DNA of 64,000 bases from Nitrospirota bacterium (GTDB taxonomy: Bacteria; Nitrospirota; JACRHJ01): the NCBI GenBank assembly GCA_016212105.1, contig JACRHJ010000052.1, forward strand, positions 1 through 64,000, written 5' to 3'. The notes below the pieces were generated by a model. It made no database searches, had not been told where the DNA came from, and saw only the letters and a list, made by a program, of their open reading frames with translations. How positions within the stretch are numbered: position 1 is the first letter of the stretch; the number at the start of each line of letters is the position of its first letter. Below are positions 33,907-42,438 of this stretch, in pieces. The position numbers and the translations under genes are program-made.

Positions 33907-35847
33907 ATGCTTAAATACGCACTGATACCGTTCCTGCCGCTCGCGGCCTTCGTCTTCAACGGCCTGCTCGGCCGCTGGCTGAAGGACAAGGCCCACTGGC
34001 CGCCGCTGTTCGCGGTGCTGTTCTCGTTCGTCCTTGCGGTCTCCACCCTTTTCGAGGTCATGGGCGGAGGACACATCGAACACGTCCTCTATTCCTGGAT
34101 AGTGTCCGGCGGGTTCGACGTCCACATCGGGTTCAAGATAGACCAGTTGACGGCGGTGATGCTCATCGTCGTGACGACGGTCAGCTCGCTCGTCCATATA
34201 TACTCCGTAGGGTACATGCACGGAGACAAGGGCTACCCGCGCTTCTTTGCGTACCTCTCGCTCTTCACGTTCTCGATGCTGATGCTGGTCATGGCGGACA
34301 ACTTCCTCCAGCTCTACGTATTCTGGGAGGCGGTGGGCCTGTGCTCGTACTTCCTCATCGGGTTCTGGTACGAGAAGAAGTCGGCGTCGGACGCGGGCAA
34401 GAAGGCCTTCGTCGTGAACAGGGTCGGCGACTTCGGGTTCGGCCTGGGCGTGATGCTCATATTCATAACCTTCGGGACGCTTAACTACGACGCGGTCTTC
34501 GCTACGGCGGGCTTCCATGCCGCGGAGACGGTGAACATCATGGGCGGGACGTACTCGCTGATGACCGTCATCGCGCTCCTGCTCTTCACAGGCGCGGTCG
34601 GCAAGTCCGCCCAGCTCCCGCTTCACGTCTGGCTGCCGGACGCGATGGAGGGCCCGACACCTGTCTCGGCGCTCATACACGCGGCGACGATGGTCACGGC
34701 CGGCGTCTTCATGGTCGCACGCTGCCACCCGATATTCAACCTGTCGCCGGTCGCCCTCGACGTCGTCACCTGGACGGGCGGCATCACGGCTCTCTTCGCC
34801 TCGACGATCGCGCTGACGCAGTACGACATCAAGCGTGTCGTGGCCTACTCCACGATCAGCCAGCTCGGTTACATGTTCGTCGCATGCGGGGTGGGGGCGT
34901 ATACCGCCGGCATATTCCACCTTATGACGCATGCCTTCTTCAAGGGCCTGCTGTTCCTCGGCGCGGGCTCCGTGATACACGCGATGTCCGGCGAACAGGA
35001 CATGCGCAACATGGGCGGCCTGAAGAAGGCGATACCCTGGACGTTCGGGACGTTCCTGCTCGCGTCCTTGTCCATCTCCGGCGTGCCGGGCCTTGCCGGG
35101 TTCTTCAGCAAGGACGAGATACTCTGGAAGGCGTTCACGTCGCACGGGGCCGGCCACACGGTGTACTACCTGCTCGCGTTCGCCGCGTTCCTGACCGCGT
35201 TCTATTCATTCAGGGTCATCTTCATGACGTTCTACGGCGACTGCCGGGCGAGCCACGAGGTCGCCCACCATGTCCACGAGTCGCCAAAGGTGATGCTCCT
35301 GCCGCTCGTCATCCTCGCTACGCTCGCGGTGGTCGCGGGTTATGTCGGCGTGCCTGAAGCGATTGGCGGGTCCAACCGGTTCCACGGCTTCATGGCGCAC
35401 GTATTCGGAGGCGGGCACGGCGCGGTTGAAGGCGTCGTCGAGGGCGGCGCGTCGCATGCGCTTGAGGTGACCATGATGCTCGTCTCGATACTCATAGGCG
35501 TCGGCGGCATCGGGCTCGCGTGGTTCATGTACATCGTGAAGCCGGACCTGCCGGGCAAGGTCGCGGGCGCGTCAACCGCGGTGTACAACCTGCTTTACAA
35601 CAAATACTACATAGACGAGATATACGACTTCGTCTTAGTGAACCCGGTAAAGTGGGCGTCCACCCACTTCTTCTGGAAGGTTGTGGACGTGAGCATCATA
35701 GACGCCTTCGTGAACGCTGTCGCGTCTCTCGTGGACGCGATGAGCAGGGTATTGAGGCGTCTCCAGAGCGGGTATTTCCACCACTACGCGATGGGCATGG
35801 CGCTGGGCGTTTTCGTGATTGTCGGCGTGTTCCTATTTATCAGGTAA
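33907..35847 (+). CDS. nuoL: NADH-quinone oxidoreductase subunit L
   Basis: NuoL is the distal Mrp-antiporter-like proton pump subunit with the long lateral helix. It has 646 residues and many membrane segments. The conserved F-W-E-A-V-G-L-C-S-Y near residue 139 holds the pump Glu. K-S-A-Q-L-P-L-H-V-W-L-P-D-A-M-E-G-P-T-P-V-S near 236 and H-A-F-F-K near 340 are also present. No strong ribosome site precedes ATG 33907. Confidence 0.97.
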   Translation: MLKYALIPFLPLAAFVFNGLLGRWLKDKAHWPPLFAVLFSFVLAVSTLFEVMGGGHIEHVLYSWIVSGGFDVHIGFKIDQLTAVMLIVVTTVSSLVHIYSVGYMHGDKGYPRFFAYLSLFTFSMLMLVMADNFLQLYVFWEAVGLCSYFLIGFWYEKKSASDAGKKAFVVNRVGDFGFGLGVMLIFITFGTLNYDAVFATAGFHAAETVNIMGGTYSLMTVIALLLFTGAVGKSAQLPLHVWLPDAMEGPTPVSALIHAATMVTAGVFMVARCHPIFNLSPVALDVVTWTGGITALFASTIALTQYDIKRVVAYSTISQLGYMFVACGVGAYTAGIFHLMTHAFFKGLLFLGAGSVIHAMSGEQDMRNMGGLKKAIPWTFGTFLLASLSISGVPGLAGFFSKDEILWKAFTSHGAGHTVYYLLAFAAFLTAFYSFRVIFMTFYGDCRASHEVAHHVHESPKVMLLPLVILATLAVVAGYVGVPEAIGGSNRFHGFMAHVFGGGHGAVEGVVEGGASHALEVTMMLVSILIGVGGIGLAWFMYIVKPDLPGKVAGASTAVYNLLYNKYYIDEIYDFVLVNPVKWASTHFFWKVVDVSIIDAFVNAVASLVDAMSRVLRRLQSGYFHHYAMGMALGVFVIVGVFLFIR

Positions 35848-35855
35848 GGGCCAAG

Positions 35856-37379
35856 ATGACCGAATACATAATGAACACACTGAGCTACCCCGTGCTGAGC
35901 TGGACCGCGTTCATGCCGGTGCTCGGCTCGGTGGCGATACTCCTCTTCGCGCGGGAAAACGACAACCTGGCCCGGTACCTCGCGCTCGCGACGGCTGCCG
36001 CGACGTTTGTTTTGTCGCTCCCGCTCGTCATGCAGTTCGACACGACGACCCACAACATGCAGTTCGTCGAGTCGAAGCCCTGGATACCGGGCTGGAACGT
36101 CAACTACATCATGGGCGTGGACGGCATAAGCGTCCTGCTCGTCCTGCTCACGACGCTCCTCACGCTAATCTGCGTCGTCTCCTCGTGGAAGGCCATACAG
36201 AAGCACGTCAAGGAGTACATGATCGCGCTCCTGCTGCTCGAAACCGGCATGGTCGGAGTCTTCTGCGCGCTCGACCTCTTCCTGTTCTATATCTTCTGGG
36301 AGGCGATGCTCATCCCGATGTACCTGCTGATCGGCATCTGGGGCGGGCCGAGGAAGCTATACGCGGCGGTCAAGTTCTTCCTGTACACGTTCGCGGGCAG
36401 TGCCCTGATGCTTATCGGAATAATCGCGCTTTACTACCAGGGCGGGCACACCTTCGAGATCGTGAAGCTTATGGGCCAGGAATACCCGATGCAGCTCCAG
36501 TTCTGGCTGTTCCTCGCGTTCTTCCTCGCGTTCGCCATCAAGGTCCCGATGTTCCCGTTCCACACCTGGCTGCCTGACGCGCACGTCGAGGCACCGACCG
36601 CCGGGTCGGTCATACTGGCGGGCGTCCTCCTGAAGATGGGCACATACGGCTTCCTGCGGTTCAACCTGCCGATGTTCCCGGATGCGACGCTCTACTTCAC
36701 TCCGATGATAATGGTCATCTCGGTCGTGGGGATAATATACGGCGCGCTGGTCGCCATGATACAGGCAGACCTCAAGAAGCTGATCGCGTACTCGTCGGTC
36801 AGCCACATGGGCTTCGTCACGCTCGGCATCTTCGCTCTCAACACGCAGGGGCTCGAGGGTGGGATACTCCAGATGCTGAACCACGGCGTCACAACCGGCG
36901 CGCTCTTCCTTTGCGTCGGCATAATATACGAGCGCACGCACACGAGGATGATTGCGGACTTCGGCGGGCTGACGAAGAAGCTGCCGATATACGCGACGTT
37001 TTTCATGATATTCACGCTGTCGTCGCTCGGCCTGCCGGGCATGAACGGGTTCGTCGGCGAGTTCCTGATACTCCTTGGCGCGTTCACCTCGCAGAGGATA
37101 TACGCGGTAATCGGCACGACCGGCATAATCCTCGGCGCGGCCTACATGCTCTGGATGTTCCAGAGGGTCATGTTCATGGAGCTTAAACCCAGGAACGAGT
37201 CGCTTCTCGACATGGACTGGCGCGAGGCCGCGACGCTCATCCCGCTCGCAGTTCTGGTATTCTGGATAGGGCTGTTCCCGAACCCGTTCCTGAACATACT
37301 GCACGTCACCGTGCAGCACCTGCTGGAGCAGGTGAACGGCACCGCGCAGATGACCGCCGCCGCGATGCTTGTGAAGTAG
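35856..37379 (+). CDS. nuoM: NADH-quinone oxidoreductase subunit M
   Basis: This is the second antiporter-like pump subunit, 507 residues long. It shows F-W-E-A-M-L-I-P-M-Y near residue 147, K-V-P-M-F-P-F-H-T-W-L-P-D-A-H-V-E-A-P-T near 229, and the later N-H-G-V-T-T-G-A-L-F. ATG 35856 lies 9 bp after the nuoL stop. The frame is open back to 35520 only inside nuoL. Confidence 0.97.
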   Translation: MTEYIMNTLSYPVLSWTAFMPVLGSVAILLFARENDNLARYLALATAAATFVLSLPLVMQFDTTTHNMQFVESKPWIPGWNVNYIMGVDGISVLLVLLTTLLTLICVVSSWKAIQKHVKEYMIALLLLETGMVGVFCALDLFLFYIFWEAMLIPMYLLIGIWGGPRKLYAAVKFFLYTFAGSALMLIGIIALYYQGGHTFEIVKLMGQEYPMQLQFWLFLAFFLAFAIKVPMFPFHTWLPDAHVEAPTAGSVILAGVLLKMGTYGFLRFNLPMFPDATLYFTPMIMVISVVGIIYGALVAMIQADLKKLIAYSSVSHMGFVTLGIFALNTQGLEGGILQMLNHGVTTGALFLCVGIIYERTHTRMIADFGGLTKKLPIYATFFMIFTLSSLGLPGMNGFVGEFLILLGAFTSQRIYAVIGTTGIILGAAYMLWMFQRVMFMELKPRNESLLDMDWREAATLIPLAVLVFWIGLFPNPFLNILHVTVQHLLEQVNGTAQMTAAAMLVK

Positions 37380-37382
37380 AGG

Positions 37383-37566
37383 AGACCCCTCACCCCAACC
37401 CCTCTCCCGCGAGGAGCGAGAGATTAATTAATTCCTGGATTCCCGCCTTCGCGGGAATGACGATATAATGCTAATATCCCGACGGCAGGCCGCAGGCCGC
37501 GTCCGTCGGGCAGCATAAAAGTTTCTGGGCCGCCTCTTTACAAAGAGGCGGGACGTTGGATTTTGA
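37383..37566. repeat. Repeats and hairpins between nuoM and nuoN
   Basis: CTCACCCCAACCCCTCTCCC (37387-37406), the TTCCCGCCTTCGCGGGAA hairpin (37440-37457), a CCCGACGG...CCGTCGGG palindrome (37478-37510) and a CCGCCTCTTT/AAAGAGGCGG hairpin (37530-37551). Confidence 0.85.
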
Positions 37567-37605
37567 TTTTCGACTTTGACTTTTCGCTTTTTCCGGAGGG
37601 TTTTG

Positions 37606-39051
37606 ATGCCGTCCTTTTCCATGGACAACATGGTCTCCATCCTGCCCGAGATGATCGTGCTCTCGCTGGCGCTCGCGGTGCTTATGTTCGACCTGGCCCT
37701 GCCCAAGGACGAGAAGCGCTACCTCGCATACTTCTCCGTCGCCGGCCTGGCCATTGCCGGGTACCAGACGATGAACCTGGCCGGGCTCCAGCTCGATACG
37801 TTTTACGGTATGTTCGTCCTGGACGGGTACGCGATATTCTTCAAGGTGCTGTTCTATATCGCTGCTGCCATCGCCATACTCATATCCATAGGCTACGTCA
37901 AGGGCCAGGAAATGGACAAGGGCGAGTACTACGCCCTTATCCTCTTCGCGACGGCCGGCATGATGGTCATGGCGTCGGGAGCGGACCTCATCAGCATATA
38001 CCTCGGCCTTGAGCTGATGGCGCTGTCTGTCTACATCCTCGCAGGGTTCATGCGCGGCTCGATGAAATCGAACGAGGCTGCTCTCAAGTACTTCCTGCTG
38101 GGCGCGTTCTCGTCCGGCATACTGCTCTACGGCATTGCCATCATATACGGCGTGACAGGCACGACTAACCTCGCAGGTATTGCCGCGTTCATACAGTCCG
38201 GGCAGTACAGCGGTCCCGCGCTGACACTCGCCATGATACTCCTTGTGGCAGGCTTCGGGTTCAAGGTGGCCGCCGTGCCGTTCCATATGTGGGTGCCGGA
38301 CGTGTACGAGGGCGCGCCGACTTCGGTAACCGCGTTCATGTCGGTCGGGCCGAAGGCGGCGGGTTTCGCAGCGTTCCTCAGGGTATTCACTACCGCCCTT
38401 CCCGGAATACAGCCCGACTGGACGGTGATAATCGCGTCGCTCGCGATAATGTCCATGCTTATCGGCAACGTGGTCGCCATATCCCAGACCAACATCAAGA
38501 GGATGCTCGCGTACTCGTCCATAGCGCACGCGGGCTACGCCATGGTCGGTTTCGTCTCAGGCGGGATGCAGGGCGTGTCGTCTGTGATGATGTACCTGTT
38601 CATCTACATGTTCATGAACCTGGGCGCGTTCGGCATGGTTGTAATGCTCAGGAAGGACGGCGTGGCGGGCGAAGAACTCAAGGACTTCGCGGGCCTCGCC
38701 AAGAAGAACAGGACGGCGGCGCTCCTTATGATGGTCTTCATGTTCTCGCTCGCGGGGATACCGCCGACCGCGGGGTTCATGGGCAAGTTCTACGTCTTCA
38801 TGGCAGCGATTGACGCAGGGTTCACATGGCTTGCCATAATCGGCGTGATGATGAGCGCGGTCTCGGCGTACTTCTACCTCAGGGTGATAATGTACATGTA
38901 CATGAAGGAGCCGGAGGGCGAGTTCGAGCTTGCCGCGCCGCTGTCGCTCAAGCTTGCCATGGCTGTCGCTGTACTTGGAGTGCTCTATATAGGCATGGCC
39001 CCGGCCGGGCTTATCGACTTTGCCCGTATCTCGATAGCGGGGATGATGTAG
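37606..39051 (+). CDS. nuoN: NADH-quinone oxidoreductase subunit N
   Basis: This is the third antiporter-like subunit, 481 residues, and the last gene of the cluster. It has L-G-L-E-L-M-A-L-S-V-Y near residue 132, with the pump Glu, then K-V-A-A-V-P-F-H-M-W-V-P-D-V-Y-E-G-A-P-T near 221. CCGGAGGG (37592-37599) fits ATG 37606. The TTG at 37576 is rejected. The operon thus encodes all fourteen Nuo subunits in the usual order. Confidence 0.97.
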   Translation: MPSFSMDNMVSILPEMIVLSLALAVLMFDLALPKDEKRYLAYFSVAGLAIAGYQTMNLAGLQLDTFYGMFVLDGYAIFFKVLFYIAAAIAILISIGYVKGQEMDKGEYYALILFATAGMMVMASGADLISIYLGLELMALSVYILAGFMRGSMKSNEAALKYFLLGAFSSGILLYGIAIIYGVTGTTNLAGIAAFIQSGQYSGPALTLAMILLVAGFGFKVAAVPFHMWVPDVYEGAPTSVTAFMSVGPKAAGFAAFLRVFTTALPGIQPDWTVIIASLAIMSMLIGNVVAISQTNIKRMLAYSSIAHAGYAMVGFVSGGMQGVSSVMMYLFIYMFMNLGAFGMVVMLRKDGVAGEELKDFAGLAKKNRTAALLMMVFMFSLAGIPPTAGFMGKFYVFMAAIDAGFTWLAIIGVMMSAVSAYFYLRVIMYMYMKEPEGEFELAAPLSLKLAMAVAVLGVLYIGMAPAGLIDFARISIAGMM

Positions 39052-39069
39052 GCGGCACGTTAATATTTA

Positions 39070-39098
39070 CTGACAAAGCCGGACAATTAGTGTATAGT
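39070..39098 (+). promoter_or_regulatory. Promoter downstream of nuoN
   Basis: CTGACA (39070-39075), 17-nt spacer, TATAGT (39093-39098). The predicted start is near 39105. Confidence 0.55.
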
Positions 39099-39104
39099 TC
39101 TGGG

Positions 39105-39182
39105 GCGTGGCCCTGTTTGACCTGAGCACGGTATCTTTAACGGATAAGAGTGGGGTTACGGGGAAACCGTAGCCCTTTTTTT
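39105..39182 (+). ncRNA. Candidate small RNA or attenuated leader (~78 nt)
   Basis: A promoter at 39070-39098 and a strong terminator at 39153-39182 bracket ~78 nt with no open reading frame of useful size and no ribosome site. It could be an independent small RNA, or a leader whose terminator limits transcription into the UbiA-family gene 150 bp downstream. It resembles no RNA family I recognise. Confidence 0.4.
39153..39182 (+). terminator. Rho-independent terminator
   Basis: GGGTTACGG (39153-39161) pairs with CCGTAGCCC (39167-39175), followed by seven T. The stem is almost identical to the terminator after tRNA-Ala at 63623. Confidence 0.88.
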
Positions 39183-39261
39183 GTTGTGGAAGAGACGCCA
39201 GGCATGCTGGCTGGTCATGACTCACCCTATACCCATCTCTTATAGTAGGAGAGGGGAGAAG

Positions 39262-39318
39262 GACATAGTGGAGACCCCTCACCCCCAACCCCCTCTCCCG
39301 CGAGGAGAGGGGGATTAA
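39262..39318. repeat. CCCTCTCCC-family repeat before the UbiA-like gene
   Basis: CCCTCACCCCCAACCCCCTC (39279-39298), then GCGAGGAGAGGGGGATTAAT, directly abutting the ribosome site of the next gene. Confidence 0.8.
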
Positions 39319-39330
39319 TAGGAGAAGTGG

Positions 39331-40182
39331 TTGTTCAAGCGTATCGGCATTATACTGGAGATGATAAAGTTCCCGCACACGGTGTTCGCGCTGCCTTTCG
39401 CGTTTACCGGGGCGATACTCGCGGCCGACGGGCTGCCGGGCTGGGACAAAATCCTGTGGATCACGCTTGCGATGGTCGGTGCGCGTTCCGGAGCGATGGG
39501 CATGAACCGGCTCCTCGACGCGGAGATAGACGCGCGGAACCCGCGCACGAAGGACAGGGCGATCCCTGCTGGGCTCCTGACGAAGGCCCAGGTGGGCATA
39601 TTCAGCGCGATATCGTTTGCCCTCCTCGTGTACGCGTCGTACAGGCTGAACCCGCTATGCCTGAAGCTCTCGCCGGTAGCTATATTCGTGGTCACGTTCT
39701 ACTCGCTGACCAAGCGTTTCACGTGCGCGGCGCACCTTGTCCTTGGGCTCGCGCTTGCAATCGCGCCCATAGGGGCGTGGATAGCCATACGGGGCACGCT
39801 CGACATGCCAGCGCTCGTCCTCGGCGGCGCGGTGCTTGCCTGGGTCGCCGGGTTCGACATATTTTATGCCTTACAGGACATGGAGTTCGACAGGCGCGAG
39901 GGGCTGCATTCCATACCGAGCTACCTCGGAGTCGGCGGCTCACTCTGGGCCGCGCGATTCCTGCACGTCCTGACTGTCTCAGGCCTGCTTTACATAGCAC
40001 GGCCTCTCGGGTTAAACTTGGTATATATGGCCGGTGTCGCGGTAGTCTGCGGGATGCTCCTGTACGAACACATGCTGCTCCGGAACGGCGACCTGACGAA
40101 GCTCGACGCGGCGTTCTTCAACATGAACGGGTACATCAGCCTGACGGTGCTTGTGTTCACGGCCGCGGCGGTGATGATATAA
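39331..40182 (+). CDS. UbiA-family prenyltransferase (4-hydroxybenzoate or MqnP type)
   Basis: It attaches a polyprenyl chain to an aromatic acid in the membrane during quinone synthesis. The 283-residue protein has about eight hydrophobic segments and both aspartate-rich motifs: N-R-L-L-D-A-E-I-D near residue 59, followed by A-R-N-P-R-T-K-D-R, and Y-A-L-Q-D-M-E-F-D near 180. With UbiX close by, it fits either ubiquinone (UbiA) or the futalosine menaquinone route (MqnP), and the window cannot decide. It probably supplies the quinone for the Nuo complex. TTG 39331 follows AGGAGAAG at 39320-39327. Confidence 0.9.
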   Translation: MFKRIGIILEMIKFPHTVFALPFAFTGAILAADGLPGWDKILWITLAMVGARSGAMGMNRLLDAEIDARNPRTKDRAIPAGLLTKAQVGIFSAISFALLVYASYRLNPLCLKLSPVAIFVVTFYSLTKRFTCAAHLVLGLALAIAPIGAWIAIRGTLDMPALVLGGAVLAWVAGFDIFYALQDMEFDRREGLHSIPSYLGVGGSLWAARFLHVLTVSGLLYIARPLGLNLVYMAGVAVVCGMLLYEHMLLRNGDLTKLDAAFFNMNGYISLTVLVFTAAAVMI

Positions 40183-40194
40183 CCTGAGGTTGTT

Positions 40195-40866
40195 ATGATA
40201 GTGTCATTACTACTATATGCTATATCTATATCTCTGGTGAACTACGACAGTGAAAGTGTACCGTTGTTCTATAATGGTACAACGGTAAATATCACAGAAT
40301 ACGAGACCGAGTTGGCTGCCGATAATTCAAAATTGTCAGGTATAGCTATTGGAAATAGCACGCTGAACGATGTTCAGAAAAAATTTGGGGTATCGCAGGT
40401 ATATAAAGACAATACCTATGAAGAGTCACCAGATGCATTGTATTATATTTCATCAATAAATGATGATAACACGGTTGTCATTTTTGCGTCTGGCCCAATG
40501 GGTGGATGGGAAACTGTAGACAATATCACTATCACAACCAAAGACATGCTGGAAGAAAGCAATATCAAGTGCACCCCGACTAAATTAATATCGAGAAATA
40601 TGAGAACTGACAGCGGCCTCGTGCTCGGACTTAATAAGCAACAAGTTGAAAATATTATCGGTGTTAAACCAACTATGGTTGTTAATGACACGTATGTTTT
40701 CAGTACATCCGTGCAGAAGAAAATGACGGATGCGGAGTTTGACAAAGCACGAAGCGGATTCACTTCTTTATCAGATAATTATTACACATTATGGTGGTAC
40801 ATAGAAGCCAGGTTTAAAAATGATAGACTGGTTTATATAAATATAACAACAGCCGAAGAACTTTAA
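40195..40866 (+). CDS. A+T-rich secreted or anchored orphan protein with internal repeat
   Basis: This 223-residue protein starts with a short hydrophobic stretch (residues 2-15), a possible signal anchor. It has two similar halves: S-G-I-A-I-G-N...V-Q-K-K-F-G-V near residues 48-65 and S-G-L-V-L-G-L...V-E-N-I-I-G-V near 141-157. Each is followed by an aromatic/Thr-rich stretch ending I-T-I-T-T or I-N-I-T-T. The S-G-x-x-x-G...V-x-x-x-x-G-V pattern recalls BamE/SmpA-like folds, but I cannot assign it. Codons are markedly A/T-rich, unlike every neighbour, which suggests recent transfer. It sits in the quinone gene pair ubiA-ubiX. Confidence 0.75.
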   Translation: MIVSLLLYAISISLVNYDSESVPLFYNGTTVNITEYETELAADNSKLSGIAIGNSTLNDVQKKFGVSQVYKDNTYEESPDALYYISSINDDNTVVIFASGPMGGWETVDNITITTKDMLEESNIKCTPTKLISRNMRTDSGLVLGLNKQQVENIIGVKPTMVVNDTYVFSTSVQKKMTDAEFDKARSGFTSLSDNYYTLWWYIEARFKNDRLVYINITTAEEL

Positions 40867-40935
40867 GTTCAAGTATTGAGAAGGTACTGGTTGTCTCTAT
40901 GACTCTGTGGTTCAAAACATGAAAGGGTTTTTCCC

Positions 40936-41535
40936 ATGTCCAGATATATCGTAGCAATCAGCGGCGCTTCGGGGAGCGCTTACGGGCTCGCCATTATTAA
41001 AGGCCTTGCGTATGCCGGGCACGAGGTCGCAGTCACGGCGTCCCGCGAGGGTATCTCTATCCTGCGCGACGAGACCGGGCTGGACATATCCGGCATGGAC
41101 GGCGAGGCAGCCGCGCGTGAGGTCGAGTCGCACCTGGGCACAGGCCCGCTGACGGTGAGCTTCCACGCCGAGGACAACCTGTACGCGCCGATTTCGAGCG
41201 GGTCGTTCCGGACCGCAGGCATGTTCGTCGCGCCCTGCTCGATGAAGACGCTCGCGGGGATAGCGAACGGGTACGCGAACAACCTGCTGGAGCGCGCGGC
41301 GGACGTAGTAATAAAGGAGAGAAGGCCCCTGCTGATAGTCCCGCGCGAGACTCCGCTATCCGCGATTCACTTGGAGAATATGTTGAAGCTCGCAAGGCTC
41401 GGCGTGCACATACTCCCGGCCATGCCCGGTTTCTACAACCGCCCTCAGACGATAGAGGACATGGTGAACTCCATCGCCGGGCGCGCGCTCGACCTGATGG
41501 GCGTGGACAATGACATGTACAAACGCTGGAGTTAA
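40936..41535 (+). CDS. ubiX: Flavin prenyltransferase UbiX
   Basis: UbiX makes prenylated FMN, the cofactor of UbiD-type decarboxylases in quinone synthesis. The 199-residue protein has the N-terminal I-S-G-A-S-G-S-A-Y-G nucleotide loop and A-P-C-S-M-K-T-L-A-G-I-A-N-G-Y near residue 96. The R-R-P-L-L-I-V-P-R-E-T-P-L and A-M-P-G-F-Y signatures follow. The usual partner ubiD/mqnL is not in this window. Confidence 0.95.
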   Translation: MSRYIVAISGASGSAYGLAIIKGLAYAGHEVAVTASREGISILRDETGLDISGMDGEAAAREVESHLGTGPLTVSFHAEDNLYAPISSGSFRTAGMFVAPCSMKTLAGIANGYANNLLERAADVVIKERRPLLIVPRETPLSAIHLENMLKLARLGVHILPAMPGFYNRPQTIEDMVNSIAGRALDLMGVDNDMYKRWS

Positions 41536-41544
41536 GGAGCATAA

Positions 41545-42438
41545 TTGACCAATAAAACAGTTTTCAAGTCCGGGTTCGTGACGATAATCGGCAGGCCGAA
41601 CGTCGGCAAGTCCACGCTGATGAACGCGCTTCTCGGGGAGAAGGTAGCGATCGTTTCGGACAAACCCCAGACGACGCGCAACAAGGTCACGGGCATCCTG
41701 ACCACGAAGGACTCGCAGGTCGTCTTCTGGGACACGCCCGGCATCCACAAGCACAAGGGCCTGCTGAACGACTTCATGGTAAAGGCCGCCAAGACCGCGT
41801 GCGAGGAGGTGGACCTCGTCGTCTTCATGGTCGAGGCGAACAAGCCGATGGCCCCGGGCGAGAACGAGATAATGGAGTTCATCAAGGGCCTCAAGACCAG
41901 GATATTCCTCGTCATCAACAAGGTGGACCTTGTAAAGAAGGAGGACCTCCTGCCGGTGATGGACCGGTACGCGAAGACCGGCCTCTTCGCCGAGGTAATA
42001 CCGGTGTCGTCCCTCAAGGGCGACAACCTTGAGGCCCTGCAGAAGACCATTACCGACTTCCTTCCGGAGGGTCCGCAGTACTTCCCGGAGGACGATCTGT
42101 CCGACCAGCCGGAGCGTTTCATCGCGGCCGAGATAATACGCGAGAAGATATTCAGGAACACCACGGACGAGATACCGTACTCGACCGCCGTGATGGTAGA
42201 GGAGATGAAGGACAAGGGCGATACGGTCTACATACGCGCCGACATTTACGTCGAAAAGGACTCGCAGAAGGGCATCATCATAGGCGCGAAGGGCGCGATG
42301 CTGAAGAGGGTAGGGGAGTCGGCGAGGAAGGACATCGAACGGCTACTCGGCGTAAAGGTATTCCTGGAGCTGTGGGTCAAGGTGAAGAAGGAGTGGCGCG
42401 AGAAGCCGGGCGCGCTGGGGGAGTTCGGGTATAAATGA
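41545..42438 (+). CDS. era: GTPase Era
   Basis: Era binds 16S rRNA near its 3' end during 30S maturation. The G domain shows G-R-P-N-V-G-K-S-T near residue 13, D-T-P-G-I-H near 66 and N-K-V-D-L near 127. The C-terminal KH domain has G-A-K-G-A-M-L-K-R-V-G near 244. AAGGAG precedes TTG 41545. The length of 297 residues is normal. The stop overlaps the next ATG (ATGA), so the lipoprotein gene is translationally coupled. Confidence 0.96.
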   Translation: MTNKTVFKSGFVTIIGRPNVGKSTLMNALLGEKVAIVSDKPQTTRNKVTGILTTKDSQVVFWDTPGIHKHKGLLNDFMVKAAKTACEEVDLVVFMVEANKPMAPGENEIMEFIKGLKTRIFLVINKVDLVKKEDLLPVMDRYAKTGLFAEVIPVSSLKGDNLEALQKTITDFLPEGPQYFPEDDLSDQPERFIAAEIIREKIFRNTTDEIPYSTAVMVEEMKDKGDTVYIRADIYVEKDSQKGIIIGAKGAMLKRVGESARKDIERLLGVKVFLELWVKVKKEWREKPGALGEFGYK

